From Sipunculus nudus (Eukaryota > Annelida > Sipuncula > Golfingiida > Sipunculidae), in assembly GCA_026874595.1 (NCBI GenBank), contig JAPPUL010000079.1, positions 615,001-679,000 of the forward strand: 64,000 bases of DNA, written 5' to 3'. The notes below the pieces were generated by a model. The model worked only from the letters and a program-made list of their open reading frames with translations. It was not told the DNA's origin and did not search any database. Position numbers and translations under genes: made by a program. Shown here one piece after another: positions 1 to 8,518 of the stretch (the first letter of the stretch is position 1; the number at the start of each line of letters is the position of its first letter).

Positions 1-258
1 GTCTGACTCCTCAAACGTGTCTATTATCACCTTATAAAAATCTTTGCCGGCATCAGGACCAATTAAATCTTTCGTTATCAATGATTCATCATCTACTATA
101 TAATTTATCCTATCCTTATCAGGGCCCGAAGAAGCACTTCCCGAATTAGCCCCTCTATTCCCTCTTTGCTGCGAAAATACATATATTCCAACTAAAAATA
201 CTAATACCGGTATTAGCATTGCTGTCTTTTTATTTCTATTTAAACCAGTTAGTCTCAT
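1..258 (-). CDS. Partial exported or membrane-anchored protein, possible second FlaA-type protein
   Basis: This is the first 86 codons of a minus-strand gene that runs off the left edge. The ATG at 258 follows an AAGGAGG ribosome site about 13 bases upstream. A basic start (MRLTGLNRNKKT) leads into one hydrophobic segment, residues about 13-27, and then a Gly/Ser/Asn-rich linker. Near the edge the protein reads KVIIDTFEESD, which resembles LIDNFDKAG at the start of the FlaA domain of the upstream gene. Spirochaetes often carry adjacent flaA genes, so a FlaA paralogue is a reasonable inference. Too little is visible to be sure, and another periplasmic protein is possible. It lies 37 bases after the flaA stop in the same orientation, so co-transcription is likely. 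Confidence 0.55.
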   Translation of the reverse strand, partial: MRLTGLNRNKKTAMLIPVLVFLVGIYVFSQQRGNRGANSGSASSGPDKDRINYIVDDESLITKDLIGPDAGKDFYKVIIDTFEESD

Positions 259-295
259 AATTTCCCTAACAACCTCCTTTTTGGTTTGGGCCTTA

Positions 296-1150
296 CTACT
301 TTCCCCAATATTTATATACGTTTTTTAAATCAAGTCCTGGGTAATCTTCTGTCCCTGCCTTTACTATTGCATGAAAATAGTCAAAGTACAAGTATATTGC
401 CTCAGGCCATATGTTTGGATTTGCCATAATCTTAAACCTTACAAACTTTAACGGATATTCTGATAAAGTCTTTGGTACCACTACCCTCAGGTTCCGCCAT
501 CCTTTATATTTCAGATTTGATACCGGTACTTTCAAAAGTCGCCCTCTTGTGTCTTTGAAATGAGCTTCTAGATTATAATCATAATTATTGCTCCATACAT
601 ATACATACGCAGCATCCACCTTCCCAGGCAACCATATGAATTTTGCATTACTACCCTCAACATGTTTCTCATCAAGATATACCTCATCTTCTCCTCCAAC
701 CTCAAGCAACCTTTCTGATAAATTCTCTTCTGACCGACGTGTTGCAGCTGGCTCAAGTGTTATCCAATTATATCCAGATACCAAAAAATTTGCTTTAAGT
801 GCGAGTATAGCTTTATCTTCGTCTCCAATCAATGTTCGTCTATTAAGCTCCGGAGGCAGGATGTCTTCTCTTTTATACTTTGATACGTCAAGCCATTTAA
901 GCCATGTACTTGACTCTTCATAAGCTCCTTTTAAATCTCCTTTCCAATTCGTTCGGCGACTCTTAGAAAATTTTACTTCCCAACTACCCGCCTTGTCAAA
1001 ATTATCTATTAGCGCATTTACTCGATATTCTTCTAGCTCCTTTTTGTTCGCTGAGTTTATACCATCCACCAATAAAAGCATTACCACCAATAATATCACA
1101 AGCAGACCAAACCCTCTTCTCATATTATATCTCATTATCTTATATCTCAT
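296..1150 (-). CDS. flaA: Flagellar filament outer-layer protein FlaA
   Basis: This is the sheath protein of the spirochaetal periplasmic flagellum. It coats the FlaB core after export by the general secretory path. An N-terminal signal segment (about residues 1-34, hydrophobic run LLVILLVVMLLLV) precedes a secreted domain. That domain carries FlaA hallmarks: YVWSNNYDYNLEAHF, then LKYKGWRNLRV, then the C-terminal LYFDYFHAIV. These match the family's W-x-W-x-NY-Y, FKGWKN and FFDQFK regions as I recall them. Length (284) is in the usual range. A GTG at 1156 is in frame, but AGGAG lies 9 bases before the ATG at 1150 and only 3 before the GTG, so I chose 1150. It is followed by the probable FlaA paralogue. 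Confidence 0.85.
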   Translation of the reverse strand: MRYKIMRYNMRRGFGLLVILLVVMLLLVDGINSANKKELEEYRVNALIDNFDKAGSWEVKFSKSRRTNWKGDLKGAYEESSTWLKWLDVSKYKREDILPPELNRRTLIGDEDKAILALKANFLVSGYNWITLEPAATRRSEENLSERLLEVGGEDEVYLDEKHVEGSNAKFIWLPGKVDAAYVYVWSNNYDYNLEAHFKDTRGRLLKVPVSNLKYKGWRNLRVVVPKTLSEYPLKFVRFKIMANPNIWPEAIYLYFDYFHAIVKAGTEDYPGLDLKNVYKYWGK

Positions 1151-1156
1151 AACCAC

Positions 1157-1499
1157 AAACTCCTTTTCTAATCATAAGACTACTCTTTTCCATATCTCAT
1201 CCTGTCTTTATATCTCTTCCTATCTTTTCCATACTAATCTAATCATCTAAATCTTTTCTCTAAAATACTATGAGCTGTTACGTAAAACTCTATTTAAATT
1301 AATACGTCAATATTCCCTCCTCCCTGAGTTATCGACTTATTATATTCTTAACTTGAAACTACATTCAGTCAATTGCCTATTTTAAAGATAATATCTATAA
1401 GAAATATAACACTTTAATTTCCTAATTTCGAATACATATATCAAAAACTATTAATATTTTCACAAAAACAAATATATTTATTGCATGCTATTTTCATCC
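1157..1499. other. Intergenic region upstream of flaA
   Basis: About 340 AT-rich bases between the flaA start and the stop of the RseC-like gene. No ORF, strong hairpin or convincing sigma-70 promoter was seen. A flaA promoter presumably lies here on the minus strand, but I cannot place it. Confidence 0.5.
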
Positions 1500-2003
1500 C
1501 TATATATATTCAGTTTCTATGTCTCTTGTATCATCCAATTGGTAAAGCGATTTTATTTGTGGACTAAATGACTTTAGCCTAGACAAATATTTATCAGTGT
1601 AATATACAATAACAAGACCCAAAAGCAAAAATAAAAACGAAAACAATATCCCAAAAACATCATCTTCAAGCTTACCCACTTTATAGACTCCCTCTCCAAT
1701 ATAAACTCCTGTAAAATAACCCAAAATAAGCATCAATATCGGAAATACATATATCAAAAGTGATGACAAAATAGAACTACTTTCTCTAAATTCTACCACT
1801 ACCATATCTCCTACCTGTGCATCTATAACATTATTTAGACTAAGATGTCTTACTTTTGATTCTCCCGGCTCAACAAAAGAAAATGCATTGCATGTATTAC
1901 AACTTGATGTCCCACATCCCCCCCCACCCCCAAGTACTCCTTCAAGAATTAGTACTCTTACCACATCATCTCGCTTCTCAACTACCTCGCCTATCTCTTC
2001 CAT
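1500..2003 (-). CDS. RseC/MucC-like membrane protein
   Basis: A 167-residue membrane protein with the architecture of the RseC/MucC family (associated with sigma-E regulation and SoxR reduction). A soluble N-terminal part of about 85 residues holds a cysteine cluster (GCGTSSCNTC, about residues 29-38). It is followed by two hydrophobic segments (about 82-102 and 118-137) and a short charged tail. The Cys cluster, the VGDMVVVEF turn and the two helices match the family. No sigma-E, RseA/B or Rnf genes are visible, so the role here is open; redox or electron-transfer coupling is one option. It sits downstream of the TPR gene in the same direction, separated by about 120 bases that hold a tandem repeat. 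Confidence 0.65.
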   Translation of the reverse strand: MEEIGEVVEKRDDVVRVLILEGVLGGGGGCGTSSCNTCNAFSFVEPGESKVRHLSLNNVIDAQVGDMVVVEFRESSSILSSLLIYVFPILMLILGYFTGVYIGEGVYKVGKLEDDVFGILFSFLFLLLGLVIVYYTDKYLSRLKSFSPQIKSLYQLDDTRDIETEYI

Positions 2004-2019
2004 AAATGCTTACCCTCAA

Positions 2020-2088
2020 TTATTATCATAAAGTTATTATCATAAAGTTATTATCATAAAGTTATTATCACAAAGTATCAGCATAAAG
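2020..2088. repeat. 14-bp tandem repeat, about five copies
   Basis: Unit TTATTATCATAAAG: three perfect copies (2020-2061), one with one change (2062-2075) and a degenerate fifth. It lies between the TPR gene stop and the RseC-like start, so it is in the untranslated leader of the latter. Confidence 0.9.
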
Positions 2089-2123
2089 TATTATATATTA
2101 TGATGCTCCAAAATATATAAACT

Positions 2124-3485
2124 CTATTTAGCATACGCTTTCTTCAATAGTCCCAAAAGCTTATATTTATCGTATAGATATATAGGCCGTGTATCGCCAT
2201 ATTCATATGCATTTCGACCTATTGTTGAGCTTGATATTAATATACTCCTATATGATGCCGTTGACTTCATATCATCAAGTAGCCTGCGAACCTCTTGACT
2301 TGTTATATCGTTATGTGTACGATACATCCTTACAACCAGCTTATTACGCCTTTGTGATGACCATTTTCCACTCGATTCTGTTGCGTATATCGTTACTATT
2401 GTACCTCCTTCATTAGTGCATTCAAGTATCTCAAGTTCAAGAGCCTTAACTACATCCTTACACATCCGCACAAATTTCTCCTCTGGCGCAACAAGAAAAT
2501 CCTTAAGCTCATCATCAAGACGTATGTCTTCATATTCTGCAAGCTTGCTCGCTACATCTTTATAATCACTCCTTATCAACAATATCTCCTCCCACTGCGA
2601 AACCGCCATAGGTAAATTCCTCTTTTGTTCATATATACTTGCCATTAAATATCTTAAAGCAAGTCCAACTACCTCATTATTCTCTATATATGAAAGCCCC
2701 TTATCAAGTTCTATAAGTGCACTGTCAAAATCCATTAGATTATAATAACATAGTCCCATATAATAATAGGCTGGCAGTTTATATTCTTTCGATTTTATAG
2801 CTTGTTGCAAATCTTCTAGTGCTTTTACATAATTCTTTGTGTCAAGATATACTCGCCCCATATAATAATAACAGCCAGGACAACTACTATCAAGCTCTAT
2901 ACACATACTCATATATAGAAGACATTCATTAGGTGACTTAGTTTCATACGATATCTCGCCAAGCCTAAATAAACTTTCTTTATGTTTGGGATTAAGCTTT
3001 ATTACATTAAGATAATATTTCTTGGCACCGCCTCTGTAATTACTCTCATATAAAAGCTCTGCAAATCGATAGTTATATAGATAATCATTTGGAAGTTTCT
3101 TTAAGATTAACAAAAACTCCTTCTGAGCTTCTTTATAATCTCCTAAAGCTATATAACATTCTGCAAGACGTGAGCGAACCTTATGTTCCTTTAGCTCAGA
3201 ATCATATTTACCAAGCAAGATTACTTTATTATAATGCTTTATTGCTTCCTTTGCCTCTCCCGTTTTAAAATATGCCTCTGCAAGATAGTAATATGCTTTG
3301 CGATCACGCGGGCTTTTTTCAATCTCCTTGCTAAGTCTATTTATTAAAACCTTATATTCTCCTGCTTCTAGAAGTTTAAGGGCTTTATCTCCCTTTATTG
3401 AAGATAGTATATTTTTTATCATTAAATATATAAGCCCTATTAAAAATACTGATACAAATGCTACTAGCAAATATCTATAATCCAT
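2124..3485 (-). CDS. Membrane-anchored TPR protein with possible Mrr-like C-terminal domain
   Basis: A 453-residue protein. An N-terminal membrane anchor (about residues 7-24) is followed by roughly eight TPR units (about 35-310) and a separate C-terminal domain of about 115 residues. In that domain, DITSQEVRRLLDDMK, ILISSSTIGRNAYEYG and RPIYLYDKYKLLGLL follow the pattern of the C-terminal half of Mrr-type restriction-endonuclease folds: a strand ending in S/T-S, an A-x-E-Y helix, then a strand leading into L-hD-x-x-x-L. A catalytic D-E-x-K set is not clear, so if related it may be a non-nuclease scaffold. The TPR part implies protein-protein contacts at the membrane. The gene heads the pair with the RseC-like protein. 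Confidence 0.7.
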   Translation of the reverse strand: MDYRYLLVAFVSVFLIGLIYLMIKNILSSIKGDKALKLLEAGEYKVLINRLSKEIEKSPRDRKAYYYLAEAYFKTGEAKEAIKHYNKVILLGKYDSELKEHKVRSRLAECYIALGDYKEAQKEFLLILKKLPNDYLYNYRFAELLYESNYRGGAKKYYLNVIKLNPKHKESLFRLGEISYETKSPNECLLYMSMCIELDSSCPGCYYYMGRVYLDTKNYVKALEDLQQAIKSKEYKLPAYYYMGLCYYNLMDFDSALIELDKGLSYIENNEVVGLALRYLMASIYEQKRNLPMAVSQWEEILLIRSDYKDVASKLAEYEDIRLDDELKDFLVAPEEKFVRMCKDVVKALELEILECTNEGGTIVTIYATESSGKWSSQRRNKLVVRMYRTHNDITSQEVRRLLDDMKSTASYRSILISSSTIGRNAYEYGDTRPIYLYDKYKLLGLLKKAYAK

Positions 3486-4130
3486 ATATAATTTTATATA
3501 CCTTTACACCCTAATCATTATTAAAGATCTAATTCCTTATCTAAATAATTAGGAACTTTTTAAAACCTCTATTTTATATTTATTTTATATTTATTTTATA
3601 TCTATTTTCTTATCATCTATCCTTTTATATCTATTTATATCTAAATATCTGATATTTATCTTCACTCTTTAAAAGATATTAACCTCAATATTAATTTTAT
3701 GTACTCAAATTAGTCTAGATATTTAAAACACTTAATCTAAAGTAAGAACAATAAATTACCATTTCCAAAATATATATTATATAACTTCTATTTATAGAAT
3801 TATACAATTATACAAAAAATACTTTTATATGCTTTAAGTTATATGTACTTTATTATTTGAAACTTGATTATCTATATTAGAATTATTTATAACTATATCA
3901 AGCTTTTTACTTGGAATTTTAATAAATAAATGCTTATAGTTTACAAAACTATATCCGTTTTTAGTACTATTTGCTATATTATTTTCATGCCTTAACTAAA
4001 ATAAGGTTCTTTTAATAATTTTATTTCCATTTTTATGGACAAAATGTTGTATATTTGTTGTATATATGTTGTATATATATAGTATATAAAGTCTTTTGTC
4101 TATAGGTATTTATGGAAAGGAGTAACTAAA
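3486..4130. other. 645-bp AT-rich divergent intergenic region
   Basis: Separates the minus-strand TPR gene from a plus-strand TPR operon, so it must carry promoters for both. Low-complexity repeats of the ATTTTATATTT type occur near 3570-3605, and a TGTTGTATATA array lies near the right end. No ORF or RNA gene was recognised. Confidence 0.6.
4045..4077. repeat. 11-bp tandem repeat upstream of TPR operon
   Basis: Three copies of TGTTGTATATW, followed by TATAGTATATAAAG. The units resemble -35/-10 pieces (TTGTAT, TATATA), so the array could supply or modulate the promoter of the gene at 4131. The promoter role is inference. Confidence 0.75.
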
Positions 4131-4979
4131 TTGAAAAATATTATTTTTGTCTTCTTTATGCTCTTTATTACTAGCTCTTCTTTTGCTACAGCTTATCAGG
4201 ATAAAGCAGATAAGTTATACAAACAAGGTAAATACGAATTGGCTCTTATCTTCTTTGAGAAAGCTTTTTTAGAAAATCCAACAAACCCTGAGATTAACTT
4301 CTACTTAGGCAATATTTATAATAACAAAAGAGAGTTTAATAAAGCTATTATTGCCTTTCAAAGAGGCCTTGAAAATGTTGACTCTGCTCCTACAAAAGCT
4401 AAGTTCCTATACAATATCGCAAGATCTCTTCAGGCAATACAAAATTACAAGCAAGCTTTAGTTTATTATGACAAATTACAAGATGTTTTAAGTGGCTACA
4501 AAAACCAAAACCCTAATAATAACCATTTAAACCAACTTTATAAAGATATCTCGCTTCATAAAGGTATGATCTTTTATAACATGCAAAATAAACAGCTTAC
4601 TATTAGAGAATGGGAAAACTATTTATTATATGTAGCTCAAAGTCCAGAATATTATAGCGTCTTGAAAGCAATTGAAACTCTTAAAAGTAAAGATTTTACA
4701 TGGAAAACTAAAGAGGTCGTTCTTAGAGAAGAAGACAAAAAAATAGTTGAAGAGATTATTGAACCTAAGGATACTCCTCTACCAGAAAACGAAACTAAAG
4801 AAGCTGAGGATAAGTTAATTAGCGAGCTTCGTAATAGGGAAGTTGATGAGGCTGGAGAAACTATTGAAAGGACCATTGATAGCGAAGCCTCCAAAGTCCG
4901 TTTGAAAGGTGAGGATGATATAACCTTATCTGATAAACTTGATATAAAAGAAAGCGATTATGAAGAAATTGAAAGATAG
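4131..4979 (+). CDS. Exported TPR protein
   Basis: A 282-residue protein with an N-terminal signal peptide (about residues 1-20, ending SFATA). About four TPR units follow (22-175): KLYKQGKYELALIFFEKA, then INFYLGNIYNNKREF, then FLYNIARSLQAIQNY. The tail after about residue 190 is acidic and likely disordered. The start is TTG at 4131, eight bases after GGAAAGGAG; no ATG fits better. It probably works as a periplasmic or outer-membrane-associated scaffold. It resembles the small TPR component (BatE) of Bat/aerotolerance loci in architecture, but no VWA partner genes are adjacent. It is followed after 73 bases by a larger TPR protein. The tail end is duplicated across the stop codon. Confidence 0.75.
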   Translation: MKNIIFVFFMLFITSSSFATAYQDKADKLYKQGKYELALIFFEKAFLENPTNPEINFYLGNIYNNKREFNKAIIAFQRGLENVDSAPTKAKFLYNIARSLQAIQNYKQALVYYDKLQDVLSGYKNQNPNNNHLNQLYKDISLHKGMIFYNMQNKQLTIREWENYLLYVAQSPEYYSVLKAIETLKSKDFTWKTKEVVLREEDKKIVEEIIEPKDTPLPENETKEAEDKLISELRNREVDEAGETIERTIDSEASKVRLKGEDDITLSDKLDIKESDYEEIER

Positions 4980-4996
4980 AAAAATTGAAAGATAGA
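4965..4996. repeat. 16-bp tandem duplication spanning a stop codon
   Basis: GAAATTGAAAGATAGA at 4965-4980 is repeated with one change at 4981-4996. The TAG stop of the upstream TPR gene (4977-4979) lies in the first copy. Confidence 0.9.
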
Positions 4997-5052
4997 TAAG
5001 ATAAGGGAAAGATAAATAAAGACAAATAAATATAAGGAGTTTGTAAGTCGGT

Positions 5053-7104
5053 ATGGCTAATAAAAAAAGTAATATTTTGTCCTATGCAACTATAGGAGTT
5101 ATATTAATAATTGTACTTGCAATATTATTTTATGAGGATATTTTAGATGTATTTGTAGATAACCAGTCTCAGCAGGTTGTTGATATACATCCTTCCAAAG
5201 AGAACGCTGTAAATAGGCTTATTGAAGAGGCCGAACAACGGGGTAAGGAAAGACGTTATACTGAGGCTATTGTTAAGCTAGAAGAAGCTCAGGATCATAA
5301 AGACCCAAGTCCCTCTGAAGAACAGAAAAATAAAATCTCTTCTTTGCTCTCGTTATTTAATAACGAACTTCAGGCATTAAATGCTGAAAAACAAAAGTTA
5401 ATAGATGAACGTATTGCCGAAGGACGTAGACTTGGACAGACAAAAAGATATCAAGAGGCTGTTGGACACTTAAGTCAGACAAAAGAATATACAGATCCAG
5501 AACCAACTGAAAGTCAGCATAAAATAATAGATGGCTTGCTTAATGAGTACAGATCAAAAATAGCAGCAAAACCAGCGACTAAAAGAGCACGAAGAATTGT
5601 TAGGCAAAGAAGAGTTAGCCCCCAAAAAAGAGTAGCTGTTAAAAAGCCTCAAAAGCTTGATAATAAAAAAATGGCCGAAAGATATTACAACGCAGGCCAA
5701 AAAGCTCTGTCAAGAGGGCGGCTTGCAAAGTCTATAGAGCTTTTTACAAAAGCTTTGCAATACGATAATGACCATGTTTTATCATATTCATACAAAGGGA
5801 GCGCTCACTATCAAAACAAGCAACTAAAACAAGCGCAAGATAGCGCAAATGAAGCATTAGCTCGAGATCCAAACGAGCCTAATGCCCATTTTGTAAAGGG
5901 AAACGTATTATACTCTGAGAAAAAAGATCAAGAAGCTAGAGCCGAATTTTTACAAGCAGAAAGAAATGGTGCTAATAATGCTATGCTTTATTATCGACTC
6001 GGAGTAACTTATTTGACAACAAATGAGGATAGTAATGAGGCTATAAGTTACTTTGACAAGGCTTTGGCTATCGAGGGCGGTTTGAATTCACGATACACGA
6101 GAAATGCTCACTATAATAAAGGAATTGCTAAAGAACGTATACAGGCTTTAAATGAAGCTCAAAGCGATTACGAACTCTCATCATCTATTGATAAGCAATA
6201 TGACAAAGCTCCAGTACAGGTTATAGAAGTCTTATATAAGAAAGGGCTTTTTACAGATAGTATAGAAAAGATAAACAATCTTAACCTAAGTCTTAAAAGT
6301 AAGGAAGCTTATACTAAAGAACTCCTTGAGGGTACAAACTATGAAATGCTTTTAGAAAGTGGGCAAAATGATGCTCAATTGGAAACAAAGGCTGTTACAG
6401 CATATAGAAAAGCGTTAAATGTAAATCCCCAAGGCTATGAAGCGTTATATAATCTAGGCAGAATAGACTATTTAAATAAAGACTATGCCAAAGCCCTGCA
6501 AAGCTTTCTAGAAGCAGATAAAATCAATAATAATGATTATCAGATAAATTATGCCTTAGCCTTAACACAGTATAATTTGAATAATCTAGAAGAAAGTTAT
6601 AGCTATTTTACAAAGGCAGCCGAGCTTAACCCCCAAAACCCACAAGTTTTTTTAGGATTAACAGCTATAGATCTAAAGAGAGGCTCAAACCCAAATGTGG
6701 CACTATCAAACTTAGAAAAAGCTAACGAGCTTGACCCTCAAAACCCCATATCAAACAACATGTTAGGAATATTATATTTTAACACAGGACGCCAGGATCA
6801 ATCTCAAGAATATTTTAGAAGAGCGCTTGATGGCGATTCTCAAAACTTGTCAATAAAGCGCAATCTTGCTAATTCCTTATTCTACAATAGGAACTATGGA
6901 GAAGCTTTGCCTCTATACGAGGATATAGTAAACCAGGACCAAGAAGATGCTGAGAGCATGCTTAGACTAGCTGAATGTCAGATTAAAACCGACAACAGAG
7001 AAGGAGCTAAAGTAACATTAACAACTCTAATAGAAAAGTTCCCACAGTATAATGAATCAGAGTCTGTTCAATTGTATCTAAAATCACTAGAGCTTCAAAG
7101 ATAG
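5053..7104 (+). CDS. Membrane-anchored TPR protein
   Basis: A 683-residue protein. It has a single N-terminal membrane segment (about residues 10-28), then two related repeats of about 75 residues (about 53-185, each with an R-x-x-EA motif and DPxPxE). A very basic linker (PATKRARRIVRQRRV region) leads to about a dozen canonical TPR units (about 210-680; for example ALYNLGRIDYLNKDYAKALQ). The long superhelix suggests an assembly scaffold on the outer face of the inner membrane. AAGGAG lies 13 bases before the ATG, a long spacing, but no nearer start is better. It is the second gene of a two-TPR operon and ends just before a perfect hairpin at 7134-7160. No specific function is recognisable. 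Confidence 0.75.
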   Translation: MANKKSNILSYATIGVILIIVLAILFYEDILDVFVDNQSQQVVDIHPSKENAVNRLIEEAEQRGKERRYTEAIVKLEEAQDHKDPSPSEEQKNKISSLLSLFNNELQALNAEKQKLIDERIAEGRRLGQTKRYQEAVGHLSQTKEYTDPEPTESQHKIIDGLLNEYRSKIAAKPATKRARRIVRQRRVSPQKRVAVKKPQKLDNKKMAERYYNAGQKALSRGRLAKSIELFTKALQYDNDHVLSYSYKGSAHYQNKQLKQAQDSANEALARDPNEPNAHFVKGNVLYSEKKDQEARAEFLQAERNGANNAMLYYRLGVTYLTTNEDSNEAISYFDKALAIEGGLNSRYTRNAHYNKGIAKERIQALNEAQSDYELSSSIDKQYDKAPVQVIEVLYKKGLFTDSIEKINNLNLSLKSKEAYTKELLEGTNYEMLLESGQNDAQLETKAVTAYRKALNVNPQGYEALYNLGRIDYLNKDYAKALQSFLEADKINNNDYQINYALALTQYNLNNLEESYSYFTKAAELNPQNPQVFLGLTAIDLKRGSNPNVALSNLEKANELDPQNPISNNMLGILYFNTGRQDQSQEYFRRALDGDSQNLSIKRNLANSLFYNRNYGEALPLYEDIVNQDQEDAESMLRLAECQIKTDNREGAKVTLTTLIEKFPQYNESESVQLYLKSLELQR

Positions 7105-7133
7105 TAGGATAGTGTATTAATAAGTACTGCATT

Positions 7134-7160
7134 ACACCTTACATTATCGATGTAAGGTGT
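7134..7160. other. Perfect 11-bp stem-loop between TPR gene and aroA
   Basis: ACACCTTACAT (7134-7144) pairs with ATGTAAGGTGT (7150-7160) around a 5-base loop. There is no T-run after it, so it is not a classic terminator. It could stabilise the upstream mRNA end or act as an operator. Confidence 0.7.
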
Positions 7161-7192
7161 GTCTATGTCTAATATCTAATCAAAGTCAGAGT

Positions 7193-8494
7193 ATGCCAAA
7201 TGCAAGTAATCAAGAAATAGAAATAAAACCAACAAATAGAGCAGAGGGCGAAATTGCTATGCCTGGCTCAAAAAGTATAACAAACCGAACTTTAGTACTG
7301 GCAAGCCTTGCCAAAGGCTCAACACACCTTAAAAATGCCTTATTTAGCGATGATACCATATACGTACAAAAGGCGTTAAAACTACTTGGAATAAACATAA
7401 AATCTAATGAGCAATTATCTGAGATCAGGATATTAGGGGCCTCTGGTAAAATAAGCAATTCTAAAGCTAAACTATATCTTGGCAATGCAGGAACAGGTAT
7501 ACGTTTTCTAACAGCTTTAACCACTTTAGGAAAAGGAGAATATACGATTACTGGGAACGCTCGTATGGAGCAAAGACCAATAGGAGATTTGGTCGAGGCG
7601 TTAAAACTACTTGGAGCTGATATAGATTATTTAAAAACTAACGCTATGCCTCCTATACAGGTTAATGCTCGGGGGATTCTTTTGGGAGGTAAAACAAAAT
7701 TGTCTGGACGATTAAGCAGCCAATATTTATCTGCACTACTACTAGTTGGTCCTTATACCAAAAATGGGATTGATATAGAAGTTATAGGTAAGCAAGTGTC
7801 TAAACCGTATATAGATTTGACTTTAAATCTAATGAATGATTTTGGAATAGAATACGAACGAGAGGACTATAGTCGCTATATAATATCAGGAGGTCAACAA
7901 TATGAAGGAATAGCAGATTATACAATTGAAGGAGATGTATCAAATGCATCTTATTTTTTTGGAGCAGCAGCGATAACAAATGGGCGGATAAGGGTAAACA
8001 ATATAAAGAATGACACAAAACAGGGGGATATAAGATTACTTAATTTGCTTGAGACTATGGGTTGTAAAGTAGTTATCGGTCCTAATTGGGTCGAGGTATC
8101 CAAAACAGATAAAAAGAGACTAAGAGGCATAGATGTAGATATGCATGATATATCAGATGTGGTACAAACACTTTGTGTTATTGCCTTATTTGCAGAAGGG
8201 AAAACACATATAAAGAACGTATATAATATGCGAATAAAAGAGACGGATAGACTTAAAGCATTAAACAATGAGCTTATAAAGCTTGGAGCAGGAGTAGTTG
8301 AGGGACAGGATTCTATCACTATCATTCCACAAAAGAAGTATCATGGTGCAACTATAGAAACATACGATGATCACCGTATGGCAATGTCTTTTTCCCTTGC
8401 AGGCCTAAAAATACCTAATATTATAATAAAAGATGCAAATTGTGTAACTAAAACCTTTCCTGAGTATTTTGATTATCTTAAAAAGATAACATAA
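7193..8494 (+). CDS. aroA: 3-phosphoshikimate 1-carboxyvinyltransferase (EPSP synthase)
   Basis: Sixth step of the shikimate pathway: joins PEP to shikimate-3-phosphate, in the cytoplasm. Family signatures are clear. They are MPGSKSITNRTLVLASL near the N-terminus, LGNAGTGIRFLTAL about 80 residues later, RPIGDLVEALKLLGA, and DDHRMAMSFSLAGL near the C-terminus. Length is normal. An in-frame GTG at 7157 would add a Cys-rich dozen residues, but it sits inside the right arm of the hairpin at 7134-7160. The ATG at 7193 is more plausible although it lacks a strong ribosome site. aroK lies elsewhere in the window (35.3 kb), so shikimate genes are scattered rather than in one operon. Confidence 0.92.
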   Translation: MPNASNQEIEIKPTNRAEGEIAMPGSKSITNRTLVLASLAKGSTHLKNALFSDDTIYVQKALKLLGINIKSNEQLSEIRILGASGKISNSKAKLYLGNAGTGIRFLTALTTLGKGEYTITGNARMEQRPIGDLVEALKLLGADIDYLKTNAMPPIQVNARGILLGGKTKLSGRLSSQYLSALLLVGPYTKNGIDIEVIGKQVSKPYIDLTLNLMNDFGIEYEREDYSRYIISGGQQYEGIADYTIEGDVSNASYFFGAAAITNGRIRVNNIKNDTKQGDIRLLNLLETMGCKVVIGPNWVEVSKTDKKRLRGIDVDMHDISDVVQTLCVIALFAEGKTHIKNVYNMRIKETDRLKALNNELIKLGAGVVEGQDSITIIPQKKYHGATIETYDDHRMAMSFSLAGLKIPNIIIKDANCVTKTFPEYFDYLKKIT

Positions 8495-8518
8495 GCAAAA
8501 GAGATTAGTCTTTATATA

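Noticed and set aside
2020-2088. CRISPR array
   Set aside because: Direct repeats without spacers. The same holds for 42679-42730 and the other short arrays.
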